This document shows, in pieces, positions 8,140 through 17,093 of a stretch of 64,000 nucleotides of DNA (position 1 is the first letter of the stretch; each line of letters begins with the position of its first letter). The notes beneath the pieces were generated by a model. The model made no database searches. It saw only the letters and a list, made by a program, of their open reading frames with translations, and was not told the origin of the DNA. The stretch is from an uncultured Flavobacteriaceae bacterium. GTDB taxonomy: Bacteria; Bacteroidota; Bacteroidia; Flavobacteriales; Flavobacteriaceae. A program made the position numbers and the translations under genes. The DNA lies in contig CANNGA010000011.1 of NCBI GenBank assembly GCA_947504035.1, positions 1-64,000 of the forward strand, given 5' to 3'.

Positions 8140-9402
8140 ATGTCTTTCGAACGTACACGCGAAAAACTAAATATTCTGGCTGATGCTGCCAAATATGATG
8201 TCTCCTGCTCTTCTAGCGGTAGTAACCGCAAAAATACCAACAAAGGACTTGGTGATGCTTCGTCCACGGGTATTTGCCATACCTACACCCAAGATGGTCG
8301 CTGTGTGTCACTCTTAAAAATCTTATTGACTAATCATTGTATTTTCGATTGTGCCTACTGTGTCACACGAAAAAGCAACCCTATTAAACGTGCTGCCTTT
8401 AAAGTCCAAGAAGTGGTAGATTTAACGATCAATTTTTACCGCAGAAATTATATAGAAGGTCTGTTTTTAAGCTCTGGAATTTTTAAAAGTGCCGACTATA
8501 CCATGGAACGTTTAGTGGCTGTAGCAAAAAAACTGCGCTTAGAAGAAAACTTTAATGGGTACATTCATCTAAAATCCATTCCAGACGCCTCCGATGAACT
8601 CATGCGAGAGGCAGGCTTGTATGCCGATCGTCTTAGTGTGAATATTGAAATCCCTACCAAAGCAGGTCTAAAAGCATTGGCGCCAGATAAGAAACATAGT
8701 GATTTTATAAAACCAATGACCAAGGTTAAAAATGAAATTCTTCAATATAAATCTGAAAAAAAAATAATCAAAAGCACTCCTAAATACGCCCCAGCAGGTC
8801 AAAGCACCCAGATGATTATTGGAGCTAGTGGAGAAAACGACATGCAAATCATGTACACCTCTAACCATTTATACTCAAAGTACAATCTAAAACGCGTGTA
8901 TTACTCGGGGTATATCCCTATTAGCCATGATAAACGCTTGCCTGGCATTGGTACAGAGGTTCCTGTTCTGCGCGAAAACCGTCTTTATCAAACCGACTGG
9001 TTACTGCGTTTTTATGGGTTTGATGTTAGAGAATTACTCAACCCAGACACTCCTAATCTAGATCTAGACATCGATCCTAAGCTATCATGGGCTTTACGCA
9101 ATTTAGCGCTATTTCCTGTAGATGTAAACAAGGCGGATAAAATGCTTTTAGCACGCGTGCCTGGTCTGGGTATGACCTCTGTAGAAAAAATCATTAAAGC
9201 CAGACGCTTTAGAGCCCTTAACTGGGAGCATTTAAAAACTATAGGCGTAAAACTAAACCGAGCGAAGTACTTTATCACCTGTAATTCTAAGACGTTTGAA
9301 ACTCGAGATTATACACCAGCACAACTCAAAACCATTATGGTTAACAGTTCTAATAGTAAATATAAAGCTGCTTTTACAGGCCAACTCACCTTATTCTCCT
9401 AA
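8140..9402 (+). CDS. putative DNA modification/repair radical SAM protein (TIGR03916-like)
   Basis: A 420-residue radical-SAM protein. The [4Fe-4S] cysteines are C67, C71 and C74 in CIFDCAYC. The C-terminal third carries helix-hairpin-helix DNA-binding motifs (VDVNKADKMLLARVPGLG, then MTSVEKIIKARR). This combination and length match the family called putative DNA modification/repair radical SAM protein. The stop codon overlaps the start of the next gene (TAATG), a member of its usual partner family TIGR03915. Together they are thought to act on DNA bases, sometimes linked to a uracil-DNA glycosylase; no chemistry is established. Confidence 0.85.
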   Translation: MSFERTREKLNILADAAKYDVSCSSSGSNRKNTNKGLGDASSTGICHTYTQDGRCVSLLKILLTNHCIFDCAYCVTRKSNPIKRAAFKVQEVVDLTINFYRRNYIEGLFLSSGIFKSADYTMERLVAVAKKLRLEENFNGYIHLKSIPDASDELMREAGLYADRLSVNIEIPTKAGLKALAPDKKHSDFIKPMTKVKNEILQYKSEKKIIKSTPKYAPAGQSTQMIIGASGENDMQIMYTSNHLYSKYNLKRVYYSGYIPISHDKRLPGIGTEVPVLRENRLYQTDWLLRFYGFDVRELLNPDTPNLDLDIDPKLSWALRNLALFPVDVNKADKMLLARVPGLGMTSVEKIIKARRFRALNWEHLKTIGVKLNRAKYFITCNSKTFETRDYTPAQLKTIMVNSSNSKYKAAFTGQLTLFS

Positions 9403-10154
9403 TGCAAAGCTCTATTTTGACATATGATGGCACTTTTGATGGCTTTTTAACCGCTATTTTCGAAATCTATGAGCAGCGTATTCCACAGCCTATCATTAAG
9501 CCTGCCGCTCATTTTAAACAACAACTTTTTAGTACGACGACAGAAATTTATACCGACACCAAAAAAGCGCAGCGTGTGTGGCATGGTATCACAGGGTATT
9601 GGGGGCTTCGCGAAAGTAAAGCTTTATACTATGCCTTTTTAAGTGAAATTGAAGGTATAGAAAACACCTTACTTGAGGTATTTCAATACACCTTTAGTAC
9701 TAAAAAGAATTGCAGTACCGACTATACCCATAAGGCCGTTTTAACACTCTCTAAAATCACAAAAAAAGTACATCGCGAGAAACACCGTATGGAAGCTTTT
9801 GTGCGTTTTCAAGAAACTAAAGATGGCGTTTTCTTTGCCAATATCTCACCAGATTTTGATGTTTTACCACTTGTCAACCGGCATTTTACCAACCGCTATG
9901 CCGATCAAAAATGGATCATTTATGATGTGAAGCGCAATTATGGTTTATTTTATAACTTGGAGCAGACCACCACAATCACCATAGACTTTAACAGCCCTTC
10001 TGCAGCACAATTTACCGCAGCTGAAAACGAATATCAAACCCTTTGGAAAGATTACTTTAAAAGTACAAACATCCAAGAGCGGGTTAATATGGCACTACAC
10101 ATTAAACATGTGCCCAAACGCTATTGGGCTTATTTAAGCGAAAAGCAACACTAA
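9402..10154 (+). CDS. TIGR03915 / DUF4130 putative DNA metabolism protein
   Basis: A 250-residue protein beginning MQSSILTYDGTFDGFLTAIFE, the typical start of TIGR03915 (SAM-linked DNA metabolism) proteins. Further family features are the central HREKHRMEAFVRFQ and the aromatic block DQKWIIYDVKRNYG. Its start overlaps the radical-SAM stop by 1 nt, so the two are co-translated and probably act as a functional pair. The family is also found fused to a uracil-DNA-glycosylase-like domain elsewhere; here it stands alone. Confidence 0.85.
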   Translation: MQSSILTYDGTFDGFLTAIFEIYEQRIPQPIIKPAAHFKQQLFSTTTEIYTDTKKAQRVWHGITGYWGLRESKALYYAFLSEIEGIENTLLEVFQYTFSTKKNCSTDYTHKAVLTLSKITKKVHREKHRMEAFVRFQETKDGVFFANISPDFDVLPLVNRHFTNRYADQKWIIYDVKRNYGLFYNLEQTTTITIDFNSPSAAQFTAAENEYQTLWKDYFKSTNIQERVNMALHIKHVPKRYWAYLSEKQH

Positions 10155-10258
10155 TCCCTGTGTATCTCAACATCTAAAACTTTATCTTTACGTTTCAAAT
10201 CACGTACAACTCAAAATGCTTACTGCTTAAGTTGGCATCCATTTATACTCTAAAACAG

Positions 10259-11221
10259 ATGAAAATAGTCGTATTAGACGGATACACATTAAACCCTGGG
10301 GATCTTACCTGGAGCGCTTTAGAACACTTAGGAACGGTTACTGTTTACGACCGAACTGCCTATACTACCGAGGCCATAGTAGAACACATTGGATCGGCGA
10401 CTGTTGTTTTTACCAATAAAACGCCGCTTAGTGCTGAGGTATTAAGTAAAACCCCTTCTGTTACCTATATTGGAGTGCTCGCCACCGGTTATAACGTCGT
10501 AGATACGGCTTATGCAGCACAAAACGATATTGTAGTGACTAATATTCCCGACTACAGTTCTGGTGCTGTAGCTCAATTCACCATGGCATTACTCTTAGAA
10601 CTGTGCCATCATATCGGTGCGCACGATGCTTCTGTTAAGCAAGGCGATTGGGTACGCAATCAAGATTTTAGCTACTGGAACACACCGCTTATAGAATTAG
10701 ACGGAAAAACTATTGGACTTATCGGTTTTGGAAAAATTGGCCGCGCTACAGCAAAATTAGCTGCTGCTTTTGGCATGAACGTCTTGATTTATAACCGAAC
10801 GGTGTATCCTGACTTTGAAAACGACGCCGTGTCATTTGTACCACTAGACACCTTATTAAAAACCGCAGATGTGGTAAGTCTTCACTGTCCGCTCAACGCC
10901 GATACTGAAGGCATTATAAACACGGCTAACCTTGCCAAAATGAAAACAGAAGCCATGCTTATCAATACCTCTAGAGGACCTTTGGTTGTTGAAGCTGATT
11001 TGGCAAAAGCACTCAACTCAGGACAAATTGCGGCTGCGGCTGTAGATGTGGTTTCAGCAGAACCTATGGCTGCTAACAATCCCTTATTAGACGCTAAAAA
11101 TTGCATTATCACCCCACATATTGCTTGGGCATCTCAAGCCGCTAGAAAACGCTTAATGGCTACTGCCGTTGGTAATTTAAAAGCGTTTTTAGAGGGAAAA
11201 ACTAAAAATATAGTGCGTTAA
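10259..11221 (+). CDS. D-2-hydroxyacid dehydrogenase (hydroxypyruvate/glycerate type)
   Basis: A 320-residue NAD(P)-dependent dehydrogenase. I take the ATG at 10259 (MKIVVLDGYTLNPGDL) because this is where the family starts; a TTG at 10232 would add nine residues. The Rossmann motif is GLIGFGKIGRA, the catalytic Arg lies in NTSRGPLV, the Glu in VSAEP, and the His in TPHIAWAS. It most resembles glycerate/hydroxypyruvate reductases. A TATCTTTA promoter-like box lies near 10182. It is cytoplasmic and the exact substrate is uncertain. Confidence 0.85.
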   Translation: MKIVVLDGYTLNPGDLTWSALEHLGTVTVYDRTAYTTEAIVEHIGSATVVFTNKTPLSAEVLSKTPSVTYIGVLATGYNVVDTAYAAQNDIVVTNIPDYSSGAVAQFTMALLLELCHHIGAHDASVKQGDWVRNQDFSYWNTPLIELDGKTIGLIGFGKIGRATAKLAAAFGMNVLIYNRTVYPDFENDAVSFVPLDTLLKTADVVSLHCPLNADTEGIINTANLAKMKTEAMLINTSRGPLVVEADLAKALNSGQIAAAAVDVVSAEPMAANNPLLDAKNCIITPHIAWASQAARKRLMATAVGNLKAFLEGKTKNIVR

Positions 11222-11305
11222 AAACGCTGTGTTTTAGCTTTATGATCGGATCAAAAGACATAAAAATTATCTCATTACTAATGCTAAAATGAATTCCATA
11301 TATTT

Positions 11306-12127
11306 ATGAAAATACATGTTTCAGTTCTATTTCTTCTCATTACACTGTCATTAGGTGCTCAAAATATAGCGCAACTCGATTACGGCGGTCATTTAACATT
11401 TAAACCAAATACGACGGCCTTTTTATTTGGGGATAATGTCAAGCTGAGAAAAGCACCTGATACAACATCTGAAGAACTCGCCCTTTTAAGAATTGGAACT
11501 GAAGTGACGCTATTAGAAATTACAGAGGTTTCCAAGGCTATAAACGGCTTTAATTCCAAATGGATAAAAATTAAAACAGATATCTATGAAGGTTATCTTC
11601 TTGATACATTTCTATCTACTGCTACGTTTATAGATTTAAATTATGTTACGCTTATAAATTTTAAACGCGATACTACCGAAACGCTTCATCTTAGGTTGCG
11701 ATTTTATGATACACAAACCACACAATACGAGGAGAAAACTTATAAGTTACCGCATGAAAGTATACACGTTGCTCATTTAGGCGCGAAAGGACTCGATGCC
11801 CTATCCAACATACTTCATGTAAACTATACACCTGAAGCATGTGGTATGGACAGCGGTGGTAGGTGTTTTTTTATAAAAAACAATACGATTGTAGAAGCCT
11901 TATCTTTATATGCCGTTTCTGAAGCTGGTCAGTTCTGGCAATCTGAGGCCTTGGTATTTCCTGCCGATGATGCTACTATAGGGCGCGGTCATTTTAAATT
12001 CGCACAAGAAATAGGCACTGTTATTGACGAGGATTCCCAATGGTACAAAAAGACCATTGTAGAAAGACAATACCAGATCATAGAAGGTAAAATTACACCT
12101 GAATTTAGAAGCGCATACAAGAATTGA
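11306..12127 (+). CDS. secreted protein with N-terminal SH3-like domain, function unknown
   Basis: A 273-residue protein with a signal peptide (residues 1-18, MKIHVSVLFLLITLSLGAQ). Next comes a bacterial SH3-like segment (about 38-95) recognisable by NVKLRKAPDTTSEELALLRIGTEV-type spacing and a final YEGYLLDTFL strand. The C-terminal half is unassigned and contains a Cys pair (CGMDSGGRC) that could form a disulfide. It is likely periplasmic. I do not recognise a catalytic site. A strong terminator follows. Confidence 0.6.
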   Translation: MKIHVSVLFLLITLSLGAQNIAQLDYGGHLTFKPNTTAFLFGDNVKLRKAPDTTSEELALLRIGTEVTLLEITEVSKAINGFNSKWIKIKTDIYEGYLLDTFLSTATFIDLNYVTLINFKRDTTETLHLRLRFYDTQTTQYEEKTYKLPHESIHVAHLGAKGLDALSNILHVNYTPEACGMDSGGRCFFIKNNTIVEALSLYAVSEAGQFWQSEALVFPADDATIGRGHFKFAQEIGTVIDEDSQWYKKTIVERQYQIIEGKITPEFRSAYKN

Positions 12128-12232
12128 TTTTTAAAGGAATGAGACTTAGTACAAGATATACTTACGTTCATTTTATATAGCATTTAAATAACAAATACAT
12201 CGAGGTTTATCGAGTATCTTATTTTAATCGTT

Positions 12233-12263
12233 AAGGGCAGTACTTGTAAGCACTGCCCTTTTT
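12233..12263 (+). terminator. rho-independent terminator
   Basis: Perfect 9-bp arms AAGGGCAGT (12233-12241) and ACTGCCCTT (12252-12260) around a 10-nt loop, followed by T residues. It terminates the SH3-like gene and may also serve the minus-strand gene that ends at 12306. Confidence 0.85.
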
Positions 12264-12305
12264 AGTATTCATCAAAAATTTTAAACTGCACTTAATATTA
12301 TTACA

Positions 12306-12704
12306 CTATTGTGTCGTATATTTTTTTTTAATGGCAGCTGCCTCTACATTTAAGAGCCCTAATACTTTCGATGGAGTTATCACCTGTATGGCCTTGCCTT
12401 CAGTAAAAACAATAACACCATTTAAGGCTTCAGTATTTTCTCTAAGAATGGAAATACAACTGTTGGTATCAAAATCAGTAATATCGCCTTCTATCGCATT
12501 AGAATCGATTATGTCTTGTATGGGTTTCTCTAAACGTTCGGCCAATTCTATCCACTGTGTTCCTGTTAAAGTGTCTTTAGAAATATCTATTGTCAAAAGG
12601 TCTTTATCTGAAGCTTTTAAATAGCCTAATGTCTGTATATCTCTATTACGTTTACTATTATAAACACAAGTTAATACGTTTTTATTACTGCCAAATACTC
12701 CCAT
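12306..12704 (-). CDS. thioredoxin-fold ArsC/Spx-like protein, no active-site Cys motif
   Basis: A 132-residue cytoplasmic protein. The pattern LLTIDISKDTLTGTQWIEL followed by an IVF...GKAIQVITP-like strand resembles the ArsC/Spx-like proteins of Flavobacteriia. The canonical arsenate-reductase CxxC or Cys near residue 12 is replaced by LTCVY, so catalysis is doubtful. It lies 1 nt downstream of the HPF gene and is co-transcribed. A stress role together with ribosome hibernation is inferred only. Confidence 0.45.
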   Translation of the reverse strand: MGVFGSNKNVLTCVYNSKRNRDIQTLGYLKASDKDLLTIDISKDTLTGTQWIELAERLEKPIQDIIDSNAIEGDITDFDTNSCISILRENTEALNGVIVFTEGKAIQVITPSKVLGLLNVEAAAIKKKYTTQ

Positions 12705-12705
12705 A

Positions 12706-13017
12706 TTAATATGTTTTCATAATTTCTTTACGCTTTTTAAGCTGTCGTGTAAGCTCCTCAATAGTCTCTGCAATGGCCTCTCTAAATGTACCATGTGATG
12801 ATTCAGCAAAGAGACGGGGTCCTGGAGCACTCAAACGAATACCACACTTCATCCCTGTGTTATTCGAACTTGTGTTTTCTGTTTTAAAAAATACATTCGC
12901 ACGAATCACAAAATCAAATTTATTAAATATGTTGCCTAACTTTTCTTTGGTATAGGCCTCTAGAGTAGTACTAGCTGAAACATCATGATACTCGAATATA
13001 ATTTTATCTGTAGTCAT
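12706..13017 (-). CDS. HPF/RaiA-family ribosome hibernation factor
   Basis: A 103-residue protein of the short HPF/RaiA type: N-terminal beta strand IIFEYHDVSAS, then helix LEAYTKEKLGNIFNKFD, and a C-terminal helix rich in Arg/Lys (AIAETIEELTRQLKKRKE). These proteins bind the 30S subunit in the decoding region during stationary phase. It has no long C-terminal dimerisation domain, so it is the short form. The promoter box is at 13041-13048 and it is first of a two-gene operon with the ArsC-like gene. Confidence 0.85.
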   Translation of the reverse strand: MTTDKIIFEYHDVSASTTLEAYTKEKLGNIFNKFDFVIRANVFFKTENTSSNNTGMKCGIRLSAPGPRLFAESSHGTFREAIAETIEELTRQLKKRKEIMKTY

Positions 13018-13040
13018 AAGTAATGTGTTTTTATTTGATA

Positions 13041-13048
13041 CAAATTTA
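13041..13048 (-). promoter_or_regulatory. -7 promoter box of the HPF operon
   Basis: On the minus strand it reads TAAATTTG, an exact TAnnTTTG match, giving a short leader of about 20 nt to the HPF ATG at 13017. Confidence 0.5.
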
Positions 13049-13209
13049 AAGCTATCTAATAGGCGATATTAACTGATATGCGTAAGATCTTCTCGCATAT
13101 GCGAAACTTATAACTTTATAACATACATACCATGCATATCAGCACCTGTTTAAACGTTCTGAGCTAATAAAATAAAATGATCATGCCGAATTTTGCACTA
13201 AAAGTATTT

Positions 13210-13875
13210 ATGACACATCCAATCATTCTAGAAAGTATCACGCATATCAACCATAATGTTGTAAGATTGATCACCTCTAAACCAGATGGTTATACATTTA
13301 AACCTGGTCAAGCTACAAATATGGCCATTGACCAACCTGGACAGCTATCTAAAAAACGACCGTTTACCTTTACAAATCTACCAAATGAAGACTGTTTAGA
13401 ATTCACTATAAAAATCTATCCGTCACACCATGGAGTTACGAAACAAATTGAAACTTTAACTCCCGGTACTGAACTAATTATAGAAAATCCTTGGGGAACA
13501 ATACACTATAAAGGAGAAGGCACCTTTATTGCGGGAGGAGCAGGAATTACACCTTTTATCGCTATTCTAAAAGATTTAAGACAAAAGGGGCAACTGCAAA
13601 ATAACCGTTTGTTTTTTGGTTCTAAAACAGAAAAGGACATCATCTACAAAATGAATTTAGAAGCTTGGCTAGGAACAGACTTTAATGTCGTTTTATCTGA
13701 TGAAAAGCACGATGCATACGCACAGGGATATATTGATGCTGCTCTACTTACCAAACATAACATAGCCCTTAATAAACCCGTGTACTTATGTGGTCCTCCT
13801 AATATGATGAACGCCGTAAAAGAGGACTTGTATACACTAGGTCTCCCCGACTCGCAATTGGTCACTGAGGCTTAA
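13210..13875 (+). CDS. ferredoxin-NADP reductase-like FAD-binding oxidoreductase
   Basis: A 221-residue flavoprotein (start at the ATG at 13210, MTHPIILESI, fits the family; an in-frame ATG at 13177 would add 11 residues). The FAD-binding motif is KRPFTFTNLP, the NAD(P)-binding glycine motif is GGAGITPF, and the C-terminal CGPPNMM is the hallmark of the ferredoxin-reductase superfamily. There is no 2Fe-2S domain, so the electron partner must be separate. It resembles flavodoxin reductases near MscS/CsbD stress genes in related bacteria. The physiological acceptor is unknown. Confidence 0.75.
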   Translation: MTHPIILESITHINHNVVRLITSKPDGYTFKPGQATNMAIDQPGQLSKKRPFTFTNLPNEDCLEFTIKIYPSHHGVTKQIETLTPGTELIIENPWGTIHYKGEGTFIAGGAGITPFIAILKDLRQKGQLQNNRLFFGSKTEKDIIYKMNLEAWLGTDFNVVLSDEKHDAYAQGYIDAALLTKHNIALNKPVYLCGPPNMMNAVKEDLYTLGLPDSQLVTEA

Positions 13876-13992
13876 AATCCATTTTCTACCACAACTTAAA
13901 CATGTTGTATGATTACACTTTTACCCTTCTGCGTACAATCTAATTACATCAAACAATAAAGTCATTTTATCATTTTATTCCTAACAACCATT

Positions 13993-14904
13993 ATGAAAAC
14001 AACACCTCCATCCGAAATACTCTCTACTACTTTGGCAGATTACTACAATAGTTTTATCACGACTCTACCCAGAATCGCTTTAAGTATATTGGTCATTATT
14101 GCAGGGGTATTGGTTGCTCGTTTTTTGACAAATTTCTATAAACGAAGAGTCCTAAAAAAGGCAGAAGATCCTTTAATGGCGCGCTTTCTTGCTCAGGCTA
14201 TAAAATTTGTATTTATAACTATTGCCATATTACTAGCTTTACAAGTCGCTGGTTTAGACGGCGTGGCTACAGGTATACTAACCGCCGCTGGTGGTGTCGC
14301 CATCGTTTTAGGTTTTGCATTTCAAGATATAGGAAAGAATTTTTTAGCAGGTATTATTCTTGCCTTTAACAGACCATTCAACATTAATGATACCATTAAA
14401 GTGGGTGAGCTCTTTGGTAAGATCAAAGCATTAAATTTTAGATATATGCACATTAAAACCTTCGATGGCCGTGACATATATGTCCCCAATAGTGATGTAT
14501 TGACGAAACCCGTTGAAAATTATACTGCTGATGGCTTTTTTAGAAATGATTTTAGTGTTGGTATTGGGTATGAAGATGATATTGAGGATGCAAAACATAT
14601 CATTCAAACCATTTTAGACACTAATGAGTTTATAGTCCACGATGATGCACACGAAAATTTTGTTTTTGAAAACGAACTTGCTGCCAGCACCGTCAACCTT
14701 AAAGTTTATTTCTGGGTAAATACCAAAGACTATAGAAAATCTGCTATTGTAGTTAGAGGTAATCTTATTAGAAAAATTAAAGAAACCTTAGAACAAGAAG
14801 GCTTCTATTTACCAGCGGATATTACAGAATTAAAACTCTATGGCAATGAAGAGGACATTCCCTTACGAGTTAAAAAAGATCCAGGTGAAACCAAGGTCTC
14901 ATAA
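13993..14904 (+). CDS. small-conductance mechanosensitive channel, MscS family
   Basis: A 303-residue membrane protein with about three N-terminal helices. The pore-lining helix is glycine/alanine-rich (GVATGILTAAGGVAIVLGFA, about 90-109), followed by the MscS signature FQDIGKNFLAG. The C-terminal beta domain includes FNINDTIKVGELFG and the VPNSDVLTKPVENYT motif. It opens under membrane tension to release solutes on osmotic downshock. Length fits the basic MscS architecture. Confidence 0.92.
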   Translation: MKTTPPSEILSTTLADYYNSFITTLPRIALSILVIIAGVLVARFLTNFYKRRVLKKAEDPLMARFLAQAIKFVFITIAILLALQVAGLDGVATGILTAAGGVAIVLGFAFQDIGKNFLAGIILAFNRPFNINDTIKVGELFGKIKALNFRYMHIKTFDGRDIYVPNSDVLTKPVENYTADGFFRNDFSVGIGYEDDIEDAKHIIQTILDTNEFIVHDDAHENFVFENELAASTVNLKVYFWVNTKDYRKSAIVVRGNLIRKIKETLEQEGFYLPADITELKLYGNEEDIPLRVKKDPGETKVS

Positions 14905-15046
14905 ATGTGCTCTATTCGTTTATTATTGAGTTATTTAGGTTTTGCATTACATTCTTGATGCTTTGCGATACGATTTAAAATTATGTTTTTGTAGTTTTAA
15001 AACATAGAGTTAAAGTAGCTCTTTGTAACCTTAAAATCAAATAATT

Positions 15047-15247
15047 ATGTCGAAACCATGGCAAGATAAAGCAAAAGGCAACTGGAATATTGCAAAAGGA
15101 AAATTAAAACAAAAATGGGGAGTACTAACAGACGATGATTTGGATTATGCAGAAGGCAAGGAAGATGAATTGTTAGGAAAAATTCAGAAACGTACTGGTG
15201 AATCTAAAGCAAATGTTAACGCGTTCTTAGAAGACTTAAAATACTAA
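15047..15247 (+). CDS. CsbD-family stress protein
   Basis: A 66-residue hydrophilic protein starting MSKPWQDKAKGNWNIAKGKLK and containing KWGVLTDDDLDYAEGKEDEL, a clear CsbD-domain match. CsbD proteins are sigma-B/general-stress induced in Bacillus and are abundant in Bacteroidota under stress; no molecular role is proven. It is a single gene with a strong terminator downstream, beside MscS. Confidence 0.9.
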   Translation: MSKPWQDKAKGNWNIAKGKLKQKWGVLTDDDLDYAEGKEDELLGKIQKRTGESKANVNAFLEDLKY

Positions 15248-15355
15248 TATAAAACGTGCTTTCCGTAGTTACATACCAATAAAAAGTAACTGTTTTCGAA
15301 ATGTAATTAACGCATTTAGAGTCTAAGTCTTAAAAAAAAATGTATTAGACATACA

Positions 15356-15396
15356 AAAAAAGGCACTGAACAAGTATTATGTACAGTGCCTTTTTT
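15356..15396. terminator. bidirectional terminator between CsbD and the rhamnose operon
   Basis: Arms AAAAAAGGCACTG (15356-15368) and CAGTGCCTTTTTT (15384-15396) are fully complementary, with T runs in both directions. It ends the CsbD transcript on plus and, on minus, the rhamnose operon that ends at 15511. Confidence 0.88.
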
Positions 15397-15510
15397 ATAT
15401 AATATCTATACCGTTACAGTTTAAAGTATTTCACATACATATGCAGCAATAGTCTCTACAGGTATGGAAGTACCACAATGAACGGTAATAGTGATTTTTT
15501 ACGTCTTCTA

Positions 15511-15678
15511 CTACTCTTCTTTCATCCAGAAAGGCGTTGCAGCAAACCAAAGTAATGTTCCTATTAGCATGAGTACTTTTACAGTACTGGCTTCCATCTT
15601 TCCTAAAAATGAAAGTATACTCACCAATAATATTAAAACAGCTATAGATACGCCACTAATTAATTTTAGTATTTTCAT
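15511..15678 (-). CDS. 55-residue membrane peptide at the end of the rhamnose operon
   Basis: Read directly on the minus strand: ATG at 15678, TAG at 15511-15513. It encodes MKILKLISGVSIAVLILLVS, then ILSFLGKMEASTVKVLMLIG and a C-terminal TLLWFAATPFWMKEE. Two hydrophobic helices flank a short polar loop. The ATG is 3 nt after the permease stop, so it is translationally coupled to the NCS1-type transporter. It could be a small accessory subunit of that transporter; I know no named family. Confidence 0.75.
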   Translation of the reverse strand: MKILKLISGVSIAVLILLVSILSFLGKMEASTVKVLMLIGTLLWFAATPFWMKEE

Positions 15679-15681
15679 AAT

Positions 15682-17067
15682 TTAAGATTTTTGAAGTTTC
15701 ATAATAAGGACATATAATGCACTAGAAGCAATCCAACATGGTATTACGGCATAGGCTGCAAAAACGTCTTTTGTAAAGATAAAATATAAACCTAGAGCTA
15801 CTGGTATAACCCAAGCTAATAACACAGCTGTATTAAAACTCGACCCTTTTCCTTCGGCATAATCTTGTGTAAAGTTCATCTTTTTCGCTAAATAGTGGTT
15901 TACAAAAATAACCCCACCCATAGGGCCTAAGATAGTACCATATAACCCTACAAAACCAAGTAATTGACTTGACAATGCTGGGAATATACCAGCTACAGTA
16001 GCTATTACACCTGCTAAAATAACACCTGAATAGGTTTTTGCATTAGAAGGGAATAAACTTTGAAATGCTAAACCTGCACGGTAAATGGTAGGGTTCGCTG
16101 TAGTCCAACCTGCTACAATCACACAGATAATTCCTGTCCACCCCACAGCGCTCCATGCTAAAGCTCCTGGATTAGCAGAGATATCTCCTGTTAGTTTAAT
16201 TTGAGCGGCTAACATAAAAGAGGCACAGATCCATGCCATATAATGTCCTAAAAACATACCTATAGAAGGGCCCCATCCTGCGCGTACATCTTTAGCAAAA
16301 CGCATGATCGATAAATCGGCCATTCCAAAGTGCATCGCAGCATTACATAACCATGAGAACACTACAATCTTCCAGAATCCAAAATCTACTTTACCGTTTG
16401 CAGCCTGTACAACGCTTACACCTTTATCCCACTCTGTTAATAAACGCTCCCAAGAATCAACTTCCATTTGAGTTAATGCAGATAAACCACAAGCCGCAAA
16501 AACAACAATCATCCAAGGCGCAGCAATATTCGCGAATTTAGACACTGTATTATATCCTGCAGCGGCTACAATTGTCATTACTAAGCCTACAATAATTACA
16601 ATAGTAGAAAATGCAGGTGTACTTAATCCAAGAATAGATTCAGGAACCGTGAAATTTACATCAAAAGGAATACCAACAGCACTAGCAGACACCGTAATCA
16701 TAGCTCCAGCTAAAAAACAGAAGAGTACACCATTAACTACATTATACACTTTTACTAGATGTTTTCCTGCAATTTTTTCTAATTGGTAGTACAAGGTTAG
16801 TTTACTAGATACAGCTATAGGCGCTACTAAATACCGCCATGTAAGTATGGCTAATATATTACCTATAAGTAATCCAAAGATTAAATCTTTTAAACTGGCA
16901 CCTGCTGCTAAAAACAAAGGACCAATCATAAATTCTGTACCTGCGGCATGCTCTCCAGCATACATCCCTAAAAAAGATTTCCAACCTTTTAATTTTGAAG
17001 TTGGTATTGGGCTTCTTTCGAATTCGCCACCACCAACATCTTCTATTTCTACTGCTGTTTCACTCAT
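15682..17067 (-). CDS. NCS1-like (purine-cytosine-permease family) transporter in the rhamnose operon
   Basis: A 461-residue integral membrane protein with about 12 helices. It has the NCS1 start KGWKSFLGMYAGEHAAGTEF and the conserved loop WTTANPTIYRAGLAF. NCS1 proteins are mostly Na+/H+ symporters for nucleobases, hydantoins or vitamins. This one is the only inner-membrane transporter in the rhamnose operon, 26 nt after the lactate dehydrogenase gene, and no RhaT-type symporter is seen. Transport of L-rhamnose or lactate is therefore inferred from context. A 55-residue membrane peptide follows after 3 nt. Confidence 0.75.
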   Translation of the reverse strand: MSETAVEIEDVGGGEFERSPIPTSKLKGWKSFLGMYAGEHAAGTEFMIGPLFLAAGASLKDLIFGLLIGNILAILTWRYLVAPIAVSSKLTLYYQLEKIAGKHLVKVYNVVNGVLFCFLAGAMITVSASAVGIPFDVNFTVPESILGLSTPAFSTIVIIVGLVMTIVAAAGYNTVSKFANIAAPWMIVVFAACGLSALTQMEVDSWERLLTEWDKGVSVVQAANGKVDFGFWKIVVFSWLCNAAMHFGMADLSIMRFAKDVRAGWGPSIGMFLGHYMAWICASFMLAAQIKLTGDISANPGALAWSAVGWTGIICVIVAGWTTANPTIYRAGLAFQSLFPSNAKTYSGVILAGVIATVAGIFPALSSQLLGFVGLYGTILGPMGGVIFVNHYLAKKMNFTQDYAEGKGSSFNTAVLLAWVIPVALGLYFIFTKDVFAAYAVIPCWIASSALYVLIMKLQKS

Positions 17068-17093
17068 ATTTTATTTAGTTTGTGTTTGTTTTT

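Noticed and set aside
15491-15685. 64-codon plus-strand open frame
   Set aside because: It is antisense to the 55-residue membrane peptide whose start, coupling to the permease and hydrophobic pattern are convincing.
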